A stretch of DNA of 64,000 nucleotides, taken from positions 4,340,001-4,404,000 of the forward strand of contig NZ_JAZHRV010000001.1 in NCBI RefSeq assembly GCF_036924595.1, written 5' to 3'. The translations under genes and the position numbers were made by a program. Under the pieces are notes generated by a model that was given only the letters and a program-made list of their open reading frames with translations, made no database searches and had not been told where the DNA came from. The stretch is from Bradyrhizobium algeriense. GTDB taxonomy: Bacteria > Pseudomonadota > Alphaproteobacteria > Rhizobiales > Xanthobacteraceae. Positions 45,604 to 53,322 of the stretch are shown here, piece after piece. Each line of letters begins with the position of its first letter. Positions within the stretch are counted from its first letter, which is position 1.

Positions 45604-46530
45604 ATGGAAGTGTATCTAGCGCAGCCCCGCGGATTTTGTGCGGGCGTCGTGCGTGCCATCGAAATCGTTGAGCGCGCGCTCGAGAAGTACGGTCCGCCGG
45701 TCTATGTTCGGCACGAGATCGTGCACAACAAATACGTGGTCGAAAGCCTTAAAGCCAAGGGCGCGATCTTCGTCGAGGACCTGTCGGAGGTTCCGCCGCT
45801 GGCGGTAACCGTCTTCAGCGCCCACGGCGTGGCCCGCAGCGTTGAGGAGGAGGCCGCCGCCCGCGGCCTGCCCGTCCTCAATGCCACCTGCCCGCTGGTC
45901 ACCAAGGTCCATAATCAGGGCAAGCGGTATATGTCGAAGGGCCGTACCCTGGTATTGATCGGGCATGCCGGCCATCCCGAGGTCGAGGGTACCATGGGTC
46001 AGGTTCCGGGGCCGGTTCTGCTGGTCCAGAACGTCGACGAGGTGGCGGCGCTGACGCTGCCGACCGACGCTCCGCTGGCCTATATCACCCAGACCACCCT
46101 CAGCGTGGACGACACAAAGGACATAATTGCCGCCCTTCAGGCCAAATTTACAGATATTCAAGGCCCCGACATCCGGGATATCTGCTATGCGACACAGAAC
46201 CGCCAATCTGCGGTAAGGGATCTAAGTAAGCTGGTGGACGTCATTTTGGTGGTGGGGGCCGCCAATAGTTCCAACTCAAACAGGCTTCGCGAAATCGGCA
46301 CCGAGGTCGGGGTCGCGAGTTATCTCATTGCCGACGGGAGCGAGTTGAACCCCGATTGGCTGAAGGATGCGAAAGCCGTCGGCATTACGGCGGGCGCCTC
46401 GGCGCCCGAAGTTTTGGTCGACGACGTGATCGAGGCTTTGAGGCGTATCGGACCCGTCAAGGTGTCGGTACTTCCCGGCCGGGAAGAAAATATCGAGTTC
46501 CGTCTTCCGGCCGAACTGACTGCGGGTTGA
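45604..46530 (+). CDS. ispH: 4-hydroxy-3-methylbut-2-enyl diphosphate reductase (IspH)
   Basis: The last enzyme of the MEP pathway, a [4Fe-4S] protein that makes IPP and DMAPP in the cytosol. From ATG 45604 ([14 protein letters not shown]) the protein has 308 residues. Cluster ligands are Cys12, Cys96 (NATCPLV) and Cys194 ([11 protein letters not shown]). Active-site residues His41, His124 and Glu126 (HAGHPEVEG) are present, as are TQTTLS and NSSNSNRL. A longer frame (from 45412, or from GTG 45555) is rejected because Cys12 then matches the usual numbering. Sits 66 bases upstream of hpnH; the pair feeds precursor and modifies hopanoids. Confidence 0.95.
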   Translation: MEVYLAQPRGFCAGVVRAIEIVERALEKYGPPVYVRHEIVHNKYVVESLKAKGAIFVEDLSEVPPLAVTVFSAHGVARSVEEEAAARGLPVLNATCPLVTKVHNQGKRYMSKGRTLVLIGHAGHPEVEGTMGQVPGPVLLVQNVDEVAALTLPTDAPLAYITQTTLSVDDTKDIIAALQAKFTDIQGPDIRDICYATQNRQSAVRDLSKLVDVILVVGAANSSNSNRLREIGTEVGVASYLIADGSELNPDWLKDAKAVGITAGASAPEVLVDDVIEALRRIGPVKVSVLPGREENIEFRLPAELTAG

Positions 46531-46596
46531 TCCACTTCAAGAGTTCCAAGTCTGGGCTCCAGGCCCAGACTCAAGTCCAGAAAGAAAATCTCTCAA

Positions 46597-47757
46597 ATGG
46601 CAATACCGTTCTTCAAGGAAATGCGTATCGGTGGCTATCTGATCAAGCAGAAGCTGCTTGGCCGGAAGCGCTATCCGCTTGTGCTGATGCTGGAGCCGTT
46701 GTTCCGCTGTAACCTCGCTTGTGTCGGCTGCGGCAAGATCGACTATCCCGACGCGATCCTCAACCGCCGCATGTCGGCTCAGGAATGCTGGGACGCGGCC
46801 GATGAATGCGGCGCACCGATGGTGGCGATTCCCGGCGGCGAACCGTTGATCCACAAGGAGATCGGCGAGATCGTGCGCGGCCTCGTGGCGCGCAAGAAGT
46901 TCGTCTCGCTGTGCACCAACGCGCTGCTGCTGGAGAAGAAGCTCGATCTGTTCGAGCCCTCGCCCTATCTGTTCTTCTCGGTGCATCTCGACGGCCTCAA
47001 GGACCACCACGACAAGGCAGTGTCGCAGAAGGGCGTGTTCGACCGGGCGGTTTCCGCGATCAAGGCCGCGAAAGCGCGCGGCTTCACCGTCAACGTCAAC
47101 GCCACGATCTTCGATGGCCATCCGGCGGAAGAGATCGCAAAATTCCTCGACTTCACCACCGAGCTCGGTGTCGGCGTCTCGATGTCGCCGGGCTACGCCT
47201 ATGAGCGCGCCCCGGACCAGGAGCACTTCCTCAATCGCACCAAAACCAAGAAGCTGTTCCGCGACGTGTTCGCGCTCGGCAAGGGCAAGAAGTGGAACTT
47301 CATGCATTCCGGCCTTTTCCTGGACTTCCTCGCAGGTAACCAGAGCTACGAATGCACGCCCTGGGGCATGCCGGCCCGCAACATCTTCGGCTGGCAGAAG
47401 CCCTGCTATTTGCTCGGCGAAGGCTACACCAAGACCTTCAAGGAGTTGATGGAGACGACGGACTGGGAGACCTACGGCACCGGCAAGTACGAGAAGTGCG
47501 CCGACTGCATGGCGCATTGCGGCTACGAGCCGACGGCTGCCAACGCAGCCCTGGTCAATCCGCTGAAGGCGATGTGGGTCGCGCTGCGCGGCGTCCGCAC
47601 CACGGGCCCGATGGCGCCCGAGATCGATCTCTCCCAGCAGCGTCCGGCGCAGTACATCTTCTCGGCCGAGGTGCAGAAGCGCCTGTCCGAGATCCGCAAG
47701 GACGAAGCGGCTGCGGCAGCCGCCAAGCAGCAACAGAAGGCATCCACCGCCGCCTGA
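46597..47757 (+). CDS. hpnH: adenosyl-hopene transferase HpnH (radical SAM)
   Basis: The radical-SAM enzyme that adds an adenosyl group from SAM to diploptene, the first step of side-chain building. The 386-residue protein has the cluster motif CxxxCxxC at Cys38, Cys42 and Cys45 (CNLACVGC), GGEPL near 86, and a C-terminal cysteine set (CADCMAHCGY). The tail is alanine/glutamine-rich. It follows ispH on one transcript and is closed by a strong terminator. Its usual partner HpnG is 5 kb away on the opposite strand. Confidence 0.95.
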   Translation: MAIPFFKEMRIGGYLIKQKLLGRKRYPLVLMLEPLFRCNLACVGCGKIDYPDAILNRRMSAQECWDAADECGAPMVAIPGGEPLIHKEIGEIVRGLVARKKFVSLCTNALLLEKKLDLFEPSPYLFFSVHLDGLKDHHDKAVSQKGVFDRAVSAIKAAKARGFTVNVNATIFDGHPAEEIAKFLDFTTELGVGVSMSPGYAYERAPDQEHFLNRTKTKKLFRDVFALGKGKKWNFMHSGLFLDFLAGNQSYECTPWGMPARNIFGWQKPCYLLGEGYTKTFKELMETTDWETYGTGKYEKCADCMAHCGYEPTAANAALVNPLKAMWVALRGVRTTGPMAPEIDLSQQRPAQYIFSAEVQKRLSEIRKDEAAAAAAKQQQKASTAA

Positions 47758-47780
47758 GCGGAACACAACAAAAGATTTTT

Positions 47781-47818
47781 GGGCCCCGGTTCAGGCGAAC
47801 CGGGGCCCTTTCTTTTTT
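47781..47818 (+). terminator. intrinsic terminator after hpnH
   Basis: Perfect 12-base stem GGGCCCCGGTTC / GAACCGGGGCCC with the loop AGGC, followed by TTTCTTTTTT. It starts 24 bases after the hpnH stop and is preceded by a T-run, so it could act in both directions. Confidence 0.93.
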
Positions 47819-47849
47819 GCGTGTCTCTCAGACTGTCACGGAACGACCG

Positions 47850-48737
47850 CTACTTCGTCCGAGTCCGCAGAAGCAGATTCTCGATCTCTGCCGCGCGCCC
47901 AGCACTGAGTGTGCCACGCTCGATTCCGAGCGGCACATTGCGGAGGGCCAGTTCGCGGTACAATGCGCCCGAGGAAGGAAAGCGCTCATCCAATGCTTCG
48001 AGGTGCTTGAGGATCGTTCCGATGTCCCCGCGCGCCACGCAGCCACCCATGCCGTTGGCCAGTCCGCCGTCAAGAACGGCCGCGACCGTTCCCCTCAGCA
48101 GCGGCATCATGGCACGCAGCGCGTCGGCCTCGCTGGCGCCAAAACTCTTCCAGAGTTCGACGCCTTCCTTGAGCAATGCGATCAGGAACGGACCGACATA
48201 GTAGGCCGAGGCGTGATAAAGCGCCCGCACGCCGGCCGGCAGCGCCAGCGGTTCGCACCCGATGCTGGTGGCGAGCCGTTCCAGGTCACGCCTGAAATCG
48301 GGGTCTGCTTCGATGCCGACGGTGCATCCCCGCAAACCCTCCAGCGCGACGTCGGGATTTGCAAACATCTGCATCGGATGGAATCCGCCGGTTACGGCAC
48401 CGCTGGATTTCGCGTGACCCAGCGCGGTCAATTCGGTTGCTCCGCTGCAATGGACGACGCGGTGACGTGGCTCCCAGCGCAAATCGCGGCAGACCGGCAG
48501 GATCGCGTCGTCACTCACCGTCAGGAAGAGCACATCACAATCGTCCACGACATGTTGCGCGTGCGGCATCGGCCGTGCTGACGGTACCCGGGATCCCAGG
48601 CGCTGCGCCGCATCGGAGCCACGGTTGTAGAAAGCCGCGACGTTCAGGTTCGCGCGGTCAAACGCCGGCGCGAGCGTTTGCGCAACACGGCCGGCGCCGA
48701 TGAAGCCGATTCGCAACGCCGCGAGCTCATTGCTCAT
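47850..48737 (-). CDS. Rossmann-like/DUF2520 oxidoreductase
   Basis: A 295-residue NADP-binding protein with an N-terminal Rossmann-like half (RIGFIGAGRVAQTLAPAF at 9-26) and a C-terminal DUF2520 helical half (ALYHASAYYVGPFLIALLKE, GCVARGDIGTILKHLEAL). The family resembles proline-biosynthesis and ketopantoate-type reductases, but function is unknown. ATG 48737 forms an ATGA overlap with the aldolase stop; the upstream extension is rejected for that reason. Last gene of a four-gene operon with tetR, the AidB-like gene and the aldolase. Confidence 0.88.
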   Translation of the reverse strand: MSNELAALRIGFIGAGRVAQTLAPAFDRANLNVAAFYNRGSDAAQRLGSRVPSARPMPHAQHVVDDCDVLFLTVSDDAILPVCRDLRWEPRHRVVHCSGATELTALGHAKSSGAVTGGFHPMQMFANPDVALEGLRGCTVGIEADPDFRRDLERLATSIGCEPLALPAGVRALYHASAYYVGPFLIALLKEGVELWKSFGASEADALRAMMPLLRGTVAAVLDGGLANGMGGCVARGDIGTILKHLEALDERFPSSGALYRELALRNVPLGIERGTLSAGRAAEIENLLLRTRTK

Positions 48738-49576
48738 TGAGCGTAGCTCCCGTCGATGCGGTCGAGCTTTCGCAGCAGCGCCGGCCATTCCAGCAGCCCG
48801 TAACCGGCTTGCAGATTTTGCGCCGCCTCATTCAATACCGGATTGGTGTCGCGCTCATTGTCCAGCGTGATCTCGGTGCCCGCGAAGCAGGTCACCGTGT
48901 TGCCGATCGCCATTTCTGTCGGCGCGTGAAGCGGCCGGCCGCAACCGAGCGCGTCTATTTGTATCCGGCAAGCCTGCTCCAGCCAATAGATCGCATTGAA
49001 CGCCTGTGGAATCGTGTTGCCACAGACCAGCAGACCATGATTGCGCAAAACCAGTACGTCGTTTCGGCCGAGATCGGCGACGACCCGGTCGCATTCGTCC
49101 CGATCGATCGCCGGTCCCTCGAAGTCGTGATAGCCGATCCGCCCGTGAAACCGCATCGCCGTCTGGGACAGCGGAAGCAGCCCTTCGGCGAGCGTGCTGA
49201 CTTCCGTGCCAGCCCTGGTGTGGGTATGGAGAACGCACTTCACGTCGGGCCGCGCCCGGTGGATCGGGGCATGCAGATAGAATCCGGCGACGTTGACGTT
49301 GTAGCCGTGATCGGGCTGCAGCAGAGTTTGCCCCTCGATGTCGATCTTGACGAGGCTCGACGCCGTGATTTCCTCGTACAGCATGCCATACGGATTGATC
49401 AGATATTGGTCGTCATGCCCCGGGACCTGTGCACTGATGTGGTTGTAGATCAGGTCGGTCATTCCATAGAGCGCCACCAGGCGATAGCACGCCGCGAGAT
49501 CAACCCGCGCCGCCCACTCCTCTTCCCCCACGGTGGCCCGGATATCGTTGACAGAGCGAACTTCGGTTTGACGCAT
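48734..49576 (-). CDS. class II aldolase/adducin family protein
   Basis: A 280-residue zinc-dependent aldolase/epimerase-type protein. Metal ligands are His117 and His119 in LHTHTRAGTE and the histidine in LVLRNHGLLV near residue 179; the N-terminal ACYRLVALYGMTDLIYNHIS is typical. Such proteins cleave or epimerise sugar phosphates, or decarboxylate. Overlaps the DUF2520 gene by four bases; the AidB-like gene ends 29 bases upstream. Joint action with an acyl-CoA-dehydrogenase-type enzyme suggests a small degradation route; the substrate is unknown. Confidence 0.88.
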   Translation of the reverse strand: MRQTEVRSVNDIRATVGEEEWAARVDLAACYRLVALYGMTDLIYNHISAQVPGHDDQYLINPYGMLYEEITASSLVKIDIEGQTLLQPDHGYNVNVAGFYLHAPIHRARPDVKCVLHTHTRAGTEVSTLAEGLLPLSQTAMRFHGRIGYHDFEGPAIDRDECDRVVADLGRNDVLVLRNHGLLVCGNTIPQAFNAIYWLEQACRIQIDALGCGRPLHAPTEMAIGNTVTCFAGTEITLDNERDTNPVLNEAAQNLQAGYGLLEWPALLRKLDRIDGSYAQ

Positions 49577-49605
49577 GTTACCTGGCCCGCAACCGCGGTC
49601 CCTTT

Positions 49606-51294
49606 CTAGTGGCGGATGACGGAGGCACGCTCCACGATCTGGGCAAGGCCTTCCGACGATGGAAGAGCGCCGAATACGTGCATCCCATCCATGCCCAGCC
49701 TGGATTTCACGAAGAGATCGGCGGCATCGGCATCGCCATGCTGCAACATCTCGGCAGCCTGCAACGCATGCGCCATCCGGGTAACCAGCGCCCTCGCATG
49801 CCCGTCATCCGGGTATCGTGCACTCAACCGGTCGGCGAGATCTTCCGTGCTGCTGTCGTAGATCCGGTTGAGGCCCCTGCTCGCACGCAGTTCGTCGACA
49901 AATGCGTCCCGGCAGCGTGCATCCCGTTGCATGGCCCGCAGAACGTCCATGCACATCATGTTCGAGGTGCCCTCCCAGATCGAATTCAGCGGCGCCTCGC
50001 GGTAAAGGCGCGCCATCGCATTCTCCATGATGAAGCCGTTGCCGCCGTGCACCTGCATGCACTCGTAGCTGAAAGAGGGTGCCCGCTGACAATTCCAGAA
50101 CTTCACCACGGGCGTGGCAACCCGCGCCAGCAGCCGTTCGTGTTCACTGGTCTGCAGGCCGTCGGTCGCCCGCGCGACCCGAAGTGCGCCAAGCATCGCC
50201 GCCTCGCTCTCAAGTGCGAGGTCGGCGAGCACATTGCGTTGCATGGGAAGCTCGGACATGGGCTTGCCAAACGCCGTTCGCGTTTGCGCGTGGTTCAATG
50301 CCAGGCTCAAGGCTTGCCGCATCAGCCCGGCGGATCCTGCCGCAAAATCCAGCCGGGTCAGATGAGCATGCGAAAGGATTTCCCTGATGCCACGCCCTTC
50401 TTCGCCGACAAGGATCGACCACGTGTCGTGGTATTCGATTTCGCTCGAAGCGTTTGAACGGTTGCCGCACTTGTCCTTCAAACGCTGAATGAAGATGCGG
50501 TTGGCGCTGCCGTCGGGCAGCAGGCGCGGCACGAACAGACAACTTACGCCGGATTCGGTCTGAGCCAGCGTGTAGAACCCGTCGGCCACCGGCACCGAGA
50601 AAAACCATTTGTGGCCGGTGATCGAATAGATCTCGCCACGCGCACCGCGTTCGATGAATCGTGCGGTGGTCTGGGTTTCGCGCAGATCGGAGCCGCCCTG
50701 CTTCTCGGTCATCGCATAGCCGATGACCGCCGCACGCTTGGCTTCGATGGGAAGCCGCCGCGGGTCGTAGTCCGCCACCAGCGTTCGCTCCCGCCACGTC
50801 GCAAATTGCGGTTTGCCGGAAAACCCCGCGATCGCGGCGTAAGCCATCCCGGTAGGGCAGCCGACGCCGTTCTCGATCTGATTCCAGAGGTAACTCAGCG
50901 CCGCACGCGCCAAATGTCCATTCGGTTCGCTCGTCGACCAGGCCAGACTATGGACCTCGCTTTGGAACGCCAGCGCCATCAATTGATGCCAGGCCGGATG
51001 AAACTCGACCCAGTCATTCCGGTTGCCATACCTGTCATGGGTCAGCAGTTTCGGTTCGTGCTCGTTGGCAAGTCGCGCGGCCTCCTGCACGGAATCGCAG
51101 CCGGCATGGGCGCCGAGCGCAGAAAGTTTTTCCCTTGCCCACGGCACGATCTTTGCGATCAGGCCGCTCAGCGCCCGATCGTCATCGAACGCGTTGAAAC
51201 CGAGGGCTGACCGCGCCTGATTGCGGACTTCGTGGGTCGCAAACGGACTGGCTTTCGCTTCCGCGACGGCAACCGGCTGGACGCGCGCATTCAT
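49606..51294 (-). CDS. acyl-CoA dehydrogenase family protein, AidB-like
   Basis: A 562-residue flavoprotein. Length and features match the AidB subgroup: TEKQGGSD at 196-203, GHKWFFSVPVADGF, GLMRQALSLALNHAQTR, FSYECMQVHGGNGFI and the active-site segment IWEGTSN with Glu441. E. coli AidB is linked to alkylation damage and isovaleryl-CoA dehydrogenation. The start at 51294 overlaps the tetR stop as ATGA. The position in an operon with an aldolase and a reductase suggests catabolism rather than repair, but both remain open. Confidence 0.88.
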   Translation of the reverse strand: MNARVQPVAVAEAKASPFATHEVRNQARSALGFNAFDDDRALSGLIAKIVPWAREKLSALGAHAGCDSVQEAARLANEHEPKLLTHDRYGNRNDWVEFHPAWHQLMALAFQSEVHSLAWSTSEPNGHLARAALSYLWNQIENGVGCPTGMAYAAIAGFSGKPQFATWRERTLVADYDPRRLPIEAKRAAVIGYAMTEKQGGSDLRETQTTARFIERGARGEIYSITGHKWFFSVPVADGFYTLAQTESGVSCLFVPRLLPDGSANRIFIQRLKDKCGNRSNASSEIEYHDTWSILVGEEGRGIREILSHAHLTRLDFAAGSAGLMRQALSLALNHAQTRTAFGKPMSELPMQRNVLADLALESEAAMLGALRVARATDGLQTSEHERLLARVATPVVKFWNCQRAPSFSYECMQVHGGNGFIMENAMARLYREAPLNSIWEGTSNMMCMDVLRAMQRDARCRDAFVDELRASRGLNRIYDSSTEDLADRLSARYPDDGHARALVTRMAHALQAAEMLQHGDADAADLFVKSRLGMDGMHVFGALPSSEGLAQIVERASVIRH

Positions 51295-51935
51295 GCCGAA
51301 ACTTTCGATACCAGGGTCAATTCAGGCGTGGCGTGCCGAAACAGCATGCGCGCGGAAAGCCCCGCGATGGCTTGTGCGATCGACTTTGCCGCTTCGGAAT
51401 CGGGAGCCGCTTCCGGCGCCAGGGGACCGACGAGGGCCTCCATGAAAGCGCCGGTCACGCACGATGCCGCAACGTTCGCGTCGATCTGGATGAATTCGCC
51501 GCTGGCGATGCCGCGCCGGACAAGCCCGGCGATCTGATCGGCGAGCGCCGCCCGGTATTTCAGGCGCGCCGCGTCGATCTCCGGCTCGCATGGTTCGGCG
51601 ATCAGCGCGTAGGCCAGACGGCGGCCGCGCATCGCGCGTATCGAGAAGGTGTAAATCGCGTCCACCAGACACTGGGACGCAGATCCCTCCGCCTCGACGA
51701 TCGCGGCGACCACGGCAACCTCACGCTCGGAAACCAGCCCGAGCACTTGCGCGTACAGGTCCGCCTTCGAGTCGAAGTAGCGGTACACACTGCCGGTAGC
51801 CACCCCCGCCCGTGCGGCGATCAGGGCGATCTGGGCATCCTTCCACCCGCTCAGCGCCACGGCATCGCGTGCGGCATCCAGAATGCGCGCTTTGGTTTCA
51901 ACGAGTTGATTGAGGCGAACTGCAGCAATTGCCAT
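51291..51935 (-). CDS. TetR family transcriptional regulator
   Basis: A 214-residue regulator with the N-terminal TetR helix-turn-helix (KARILDAARDAVALSGWKD, IALIAARAGVATGSVYRYFD) and an all-helical ligand domain. It is first in the operon tetR-aidB-like-aldolase-DUF2520, with ATGA coupling to the second gene. An array of ATGAA/TTCAT inverted repeats begins two bases upstream of its ATG, which suggests autorepression. Ligand may be an acyl-CoA or related compound, given the neighbours. Confidence 0.92.
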   Translation of the reverse strand: MAIAAVRLNQLVETKARILDAARDAVALSGWKDAQIALIAARAGVATGSVYRYFDSKADLYAQVLGLVSEREVAVVAAIVEAEGSASQCLVDAIYTFSIRAMRGRRLAYALIAEPCEPEIDAARLKYRAALADQIAGLVRRGIASGEFIQIDANVAASCVTGAFMEALVGPLAPEAAPDSEAAKSIAQAIAGLSARMLFRHATPELTLVSKVSA

Positions 51936-51936
51936 A

Positions 51937-51973
51937 ATGAACCTTAATTCATGAATACAGGATCATAATTCAT
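51937..51973. promoter_or_regulatory. candidate TetR operator array
   Basis: ATGAA (51937-51941), TTCAT (51948-51952), ATGAA (51951-51955) and TTCAT (51969-51973) make two overlapping inverted repeats next to the tetR start, sharing the centre TTCATGAA. The position fits autoregulation. Confidence 0.55.
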
Positions 51974-52207
51974 CCTTGAGCGAATGCCGGCGCTTGTCAA
52001 GTATCCCGGCGGGTTCCTGCGATCGGAAAAGCGACGCCAGTTGCGAGGAAGGCTTCGGCGTGTCGCCCGGGATCAATGCATCTGAAACCAACGCCACGCT
52101 CAGAGGCGCCAGGGACGCGAACGCGCTTACCCAGCCCCGCATCTGAATACGGCGAGCCAAAGCCTGATGATTTTGGGTCGATGCATGCGCGCTCGCACCA
52201 TCTCCGT

Positions 52208-52292
52208 CATCCCCACGCAACGGCTTCGCCGTTGTCGCTGGAGGTGCGAACCTTGCGGTGCACTTGCACGGCTGGGCGAGCCTCGAAGGATG
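52208..52292 (-). repeat. dispersed repeat with CATCCTTCGAG start, copy B
   Basis: In reverse complement it starts CATCCTTCGAGGCTC and ends CAGCGACAACGGCGAAGCCG TTGCG TGGGGATG (spaces mine), matching the copy at 29026-29092 at both ends with a longer unrelated middle. Confidence 0.6.
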
Positions 52293-52362
52293 AGCGGCAA
52301 GTTCTTTTAACAAGAATTGGCCGCCGCCCTGCGAGGGCCGTGCTGCGCGCGGCCAGCCTCTA

Positions 52363-52419
52363 GGTGAACGCACTTGCGTTCATTCCGGGGTGAACACACT
52401 TGCGTTCATCCCCGGGTGA
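52363..52419 (+). repeat. 26-base tandem repeat (about 2.2 copies)
   Basis: Units begin at 52363, 52389 and 52415. Each starts GGTGAAC and contains a CACTTGCGTTCAT segment; the first unit includes the inverted repeat GAACGCA / TTGCGTTC. Two or three bases differ between units. Confidence 0.7.
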
Positions 52420-52505
52420 CGGATCACGTTGATTTAAGCTTGGAATGCGGAACGTCATCGGAGCTGGCCGCCCGTGCGCGCTTCAGGGCGAGGCAGCTAT
52501 TTTCA

Positions 52506-52545
52506 AGGCCCCGGTTCGAACCAACCGGAGCCTTTCTCTTTAATT
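52506..52545 (+). terminator. plus-oriented terminator downstream of hpnG
   Basis: A 12-base stem with one mismatch (AAGGCCCCGGTT / AACCGGAGCCTT), loop CGAACC, then TCTCTTTAATTT. The T-rich tail is on the plus strand although no plus-strand gene ends nearby; hpnG ends 28 bases to the right on the other strand. The stem resembles the hpnH terminator at 47781. Confidence 0.6.
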
Positions 52546-52572
52546 TGGTGCTTTCTGAAAAGCCGGCGCGGA

Positions 52573-53322
52573 TCAGACCGCCGCGGTGGCGAGCCCCTCT
52601 TCGCCGTGCAGGAAGCCGCGGCAACCACGCAGGGAGCGCAGCGCGCGGTTGAAATCGATTCCCGTGGAGACCAGCGCGCGCAGCGAGGTGGGATTGCGCG
52701 CCACCCCGCGCAGCACCTTGCGGAGGTCGATGTCGCCGTTCGGCTTGATGGCGCTCATGGCCAGCGCTGGAAGCGCCCGGCTGGCGGGATCGGAGATGAC
52801 CCGCAGCGCCGCGAACGGCAAGCCGGCCTTGGCCGCATAGGCCGCGGCAATATGACTTTCCATATCGACCGCTGCCGCGCCCGTCTCCGAATGCAGCGCG
52901 GCCTTGCAGGCGGTCGCTGCAATTACCTGTTCCACGCCGGCCAGGCCACCACGGACCACGCGGCGGCGACGCAATGCCGCACTGGCGATCATTTCCTCGT
53001 TTAGCGCCAGACCTGCCAGAAAACGGGTATCGCCCGCCAGAACCTCGGTCGCCACCACCACGTCGCCCGATTTCAGCGACGGATCCAGCCCGCCGGCGAC
53101 GCCGAACGAGATGACACCCCTGAAAGTGGTGGAATCCAGCGTCGCCAGCAAAGCGCGCAATTGCTGCGGGTCGCTGGAACTGCATATGACGATCATGCCG
53201 GGCCCGGCCGCGATGCGGGCCTCCTGCACCAATCCTGTTACGATCAAAACTGGCCGCGGATCATTCGAATTGCGATCAACCGAATTGTCCACGATCGCGG
53301 CGGCCCCCACGCCCAAAGTCAC
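52573..53322 (-). CDS. hpnG: hopanoid nucleosidase/phosphorylase HpnG
   Basis: A PNP/UDP-phosphorylase-fold enzyme that removes adenine from adenosylhopane to give ribosylhopane or its phosphate. 249 residues from GTG 53322, whose GTGA overlaps the shc stop; the longer frame up to 53568 is inside shc and is rejected. Motifs: VISFGVAGGLDPSLKSGDVV, and the catalytic region AVDMESHIAAAYAAKAGLP followed by ALRVISDPASRALP. Last gene of the hpnC-D-E-shc-G operon. Confidence 0.92.
   Translation of the reverse strand: MTLGVGAAAIVDNSVDRNSNDPRPVLIVTGLVQEARIAAGPGMIVICSSSDPQQLRALLATLDSTTFRGVISFGVAGGLDPSLKSGDVVVATEVLAGDTRFLAGLALNEEMIASAALRRRRVVRGGLAGVEQVIAATACKAALHSETGAAAVDMESHIAAAYAAKAGLPFAALRVISDPASRALPALAMSAIKPNGDIDLRKVLRGVARNPTSLRALVSTGIDFNRALRSLRGCRGFLHGEEGLATAAV

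Larger units (their letters stand above)
51936..52572. other. intergenic region between tetR and hpnG
   Basis: About 640 bases without a gene. It holds the tetR operator array (51937-51973), a dispersed repeat copy (52208-52292), a 26-base tandem repeat (52363-52419) and a terminator (52506-52545). A minus-strand frame from 51963 to 52373 covers repeats and is not believed. Confidence 0.55.

Noticed and set aside
51963..52373. 136-codon minus-strand open frame between tetR and hpnG
   Set aside because: Crosses a dispersed repeat and has no recognisable protein feature.
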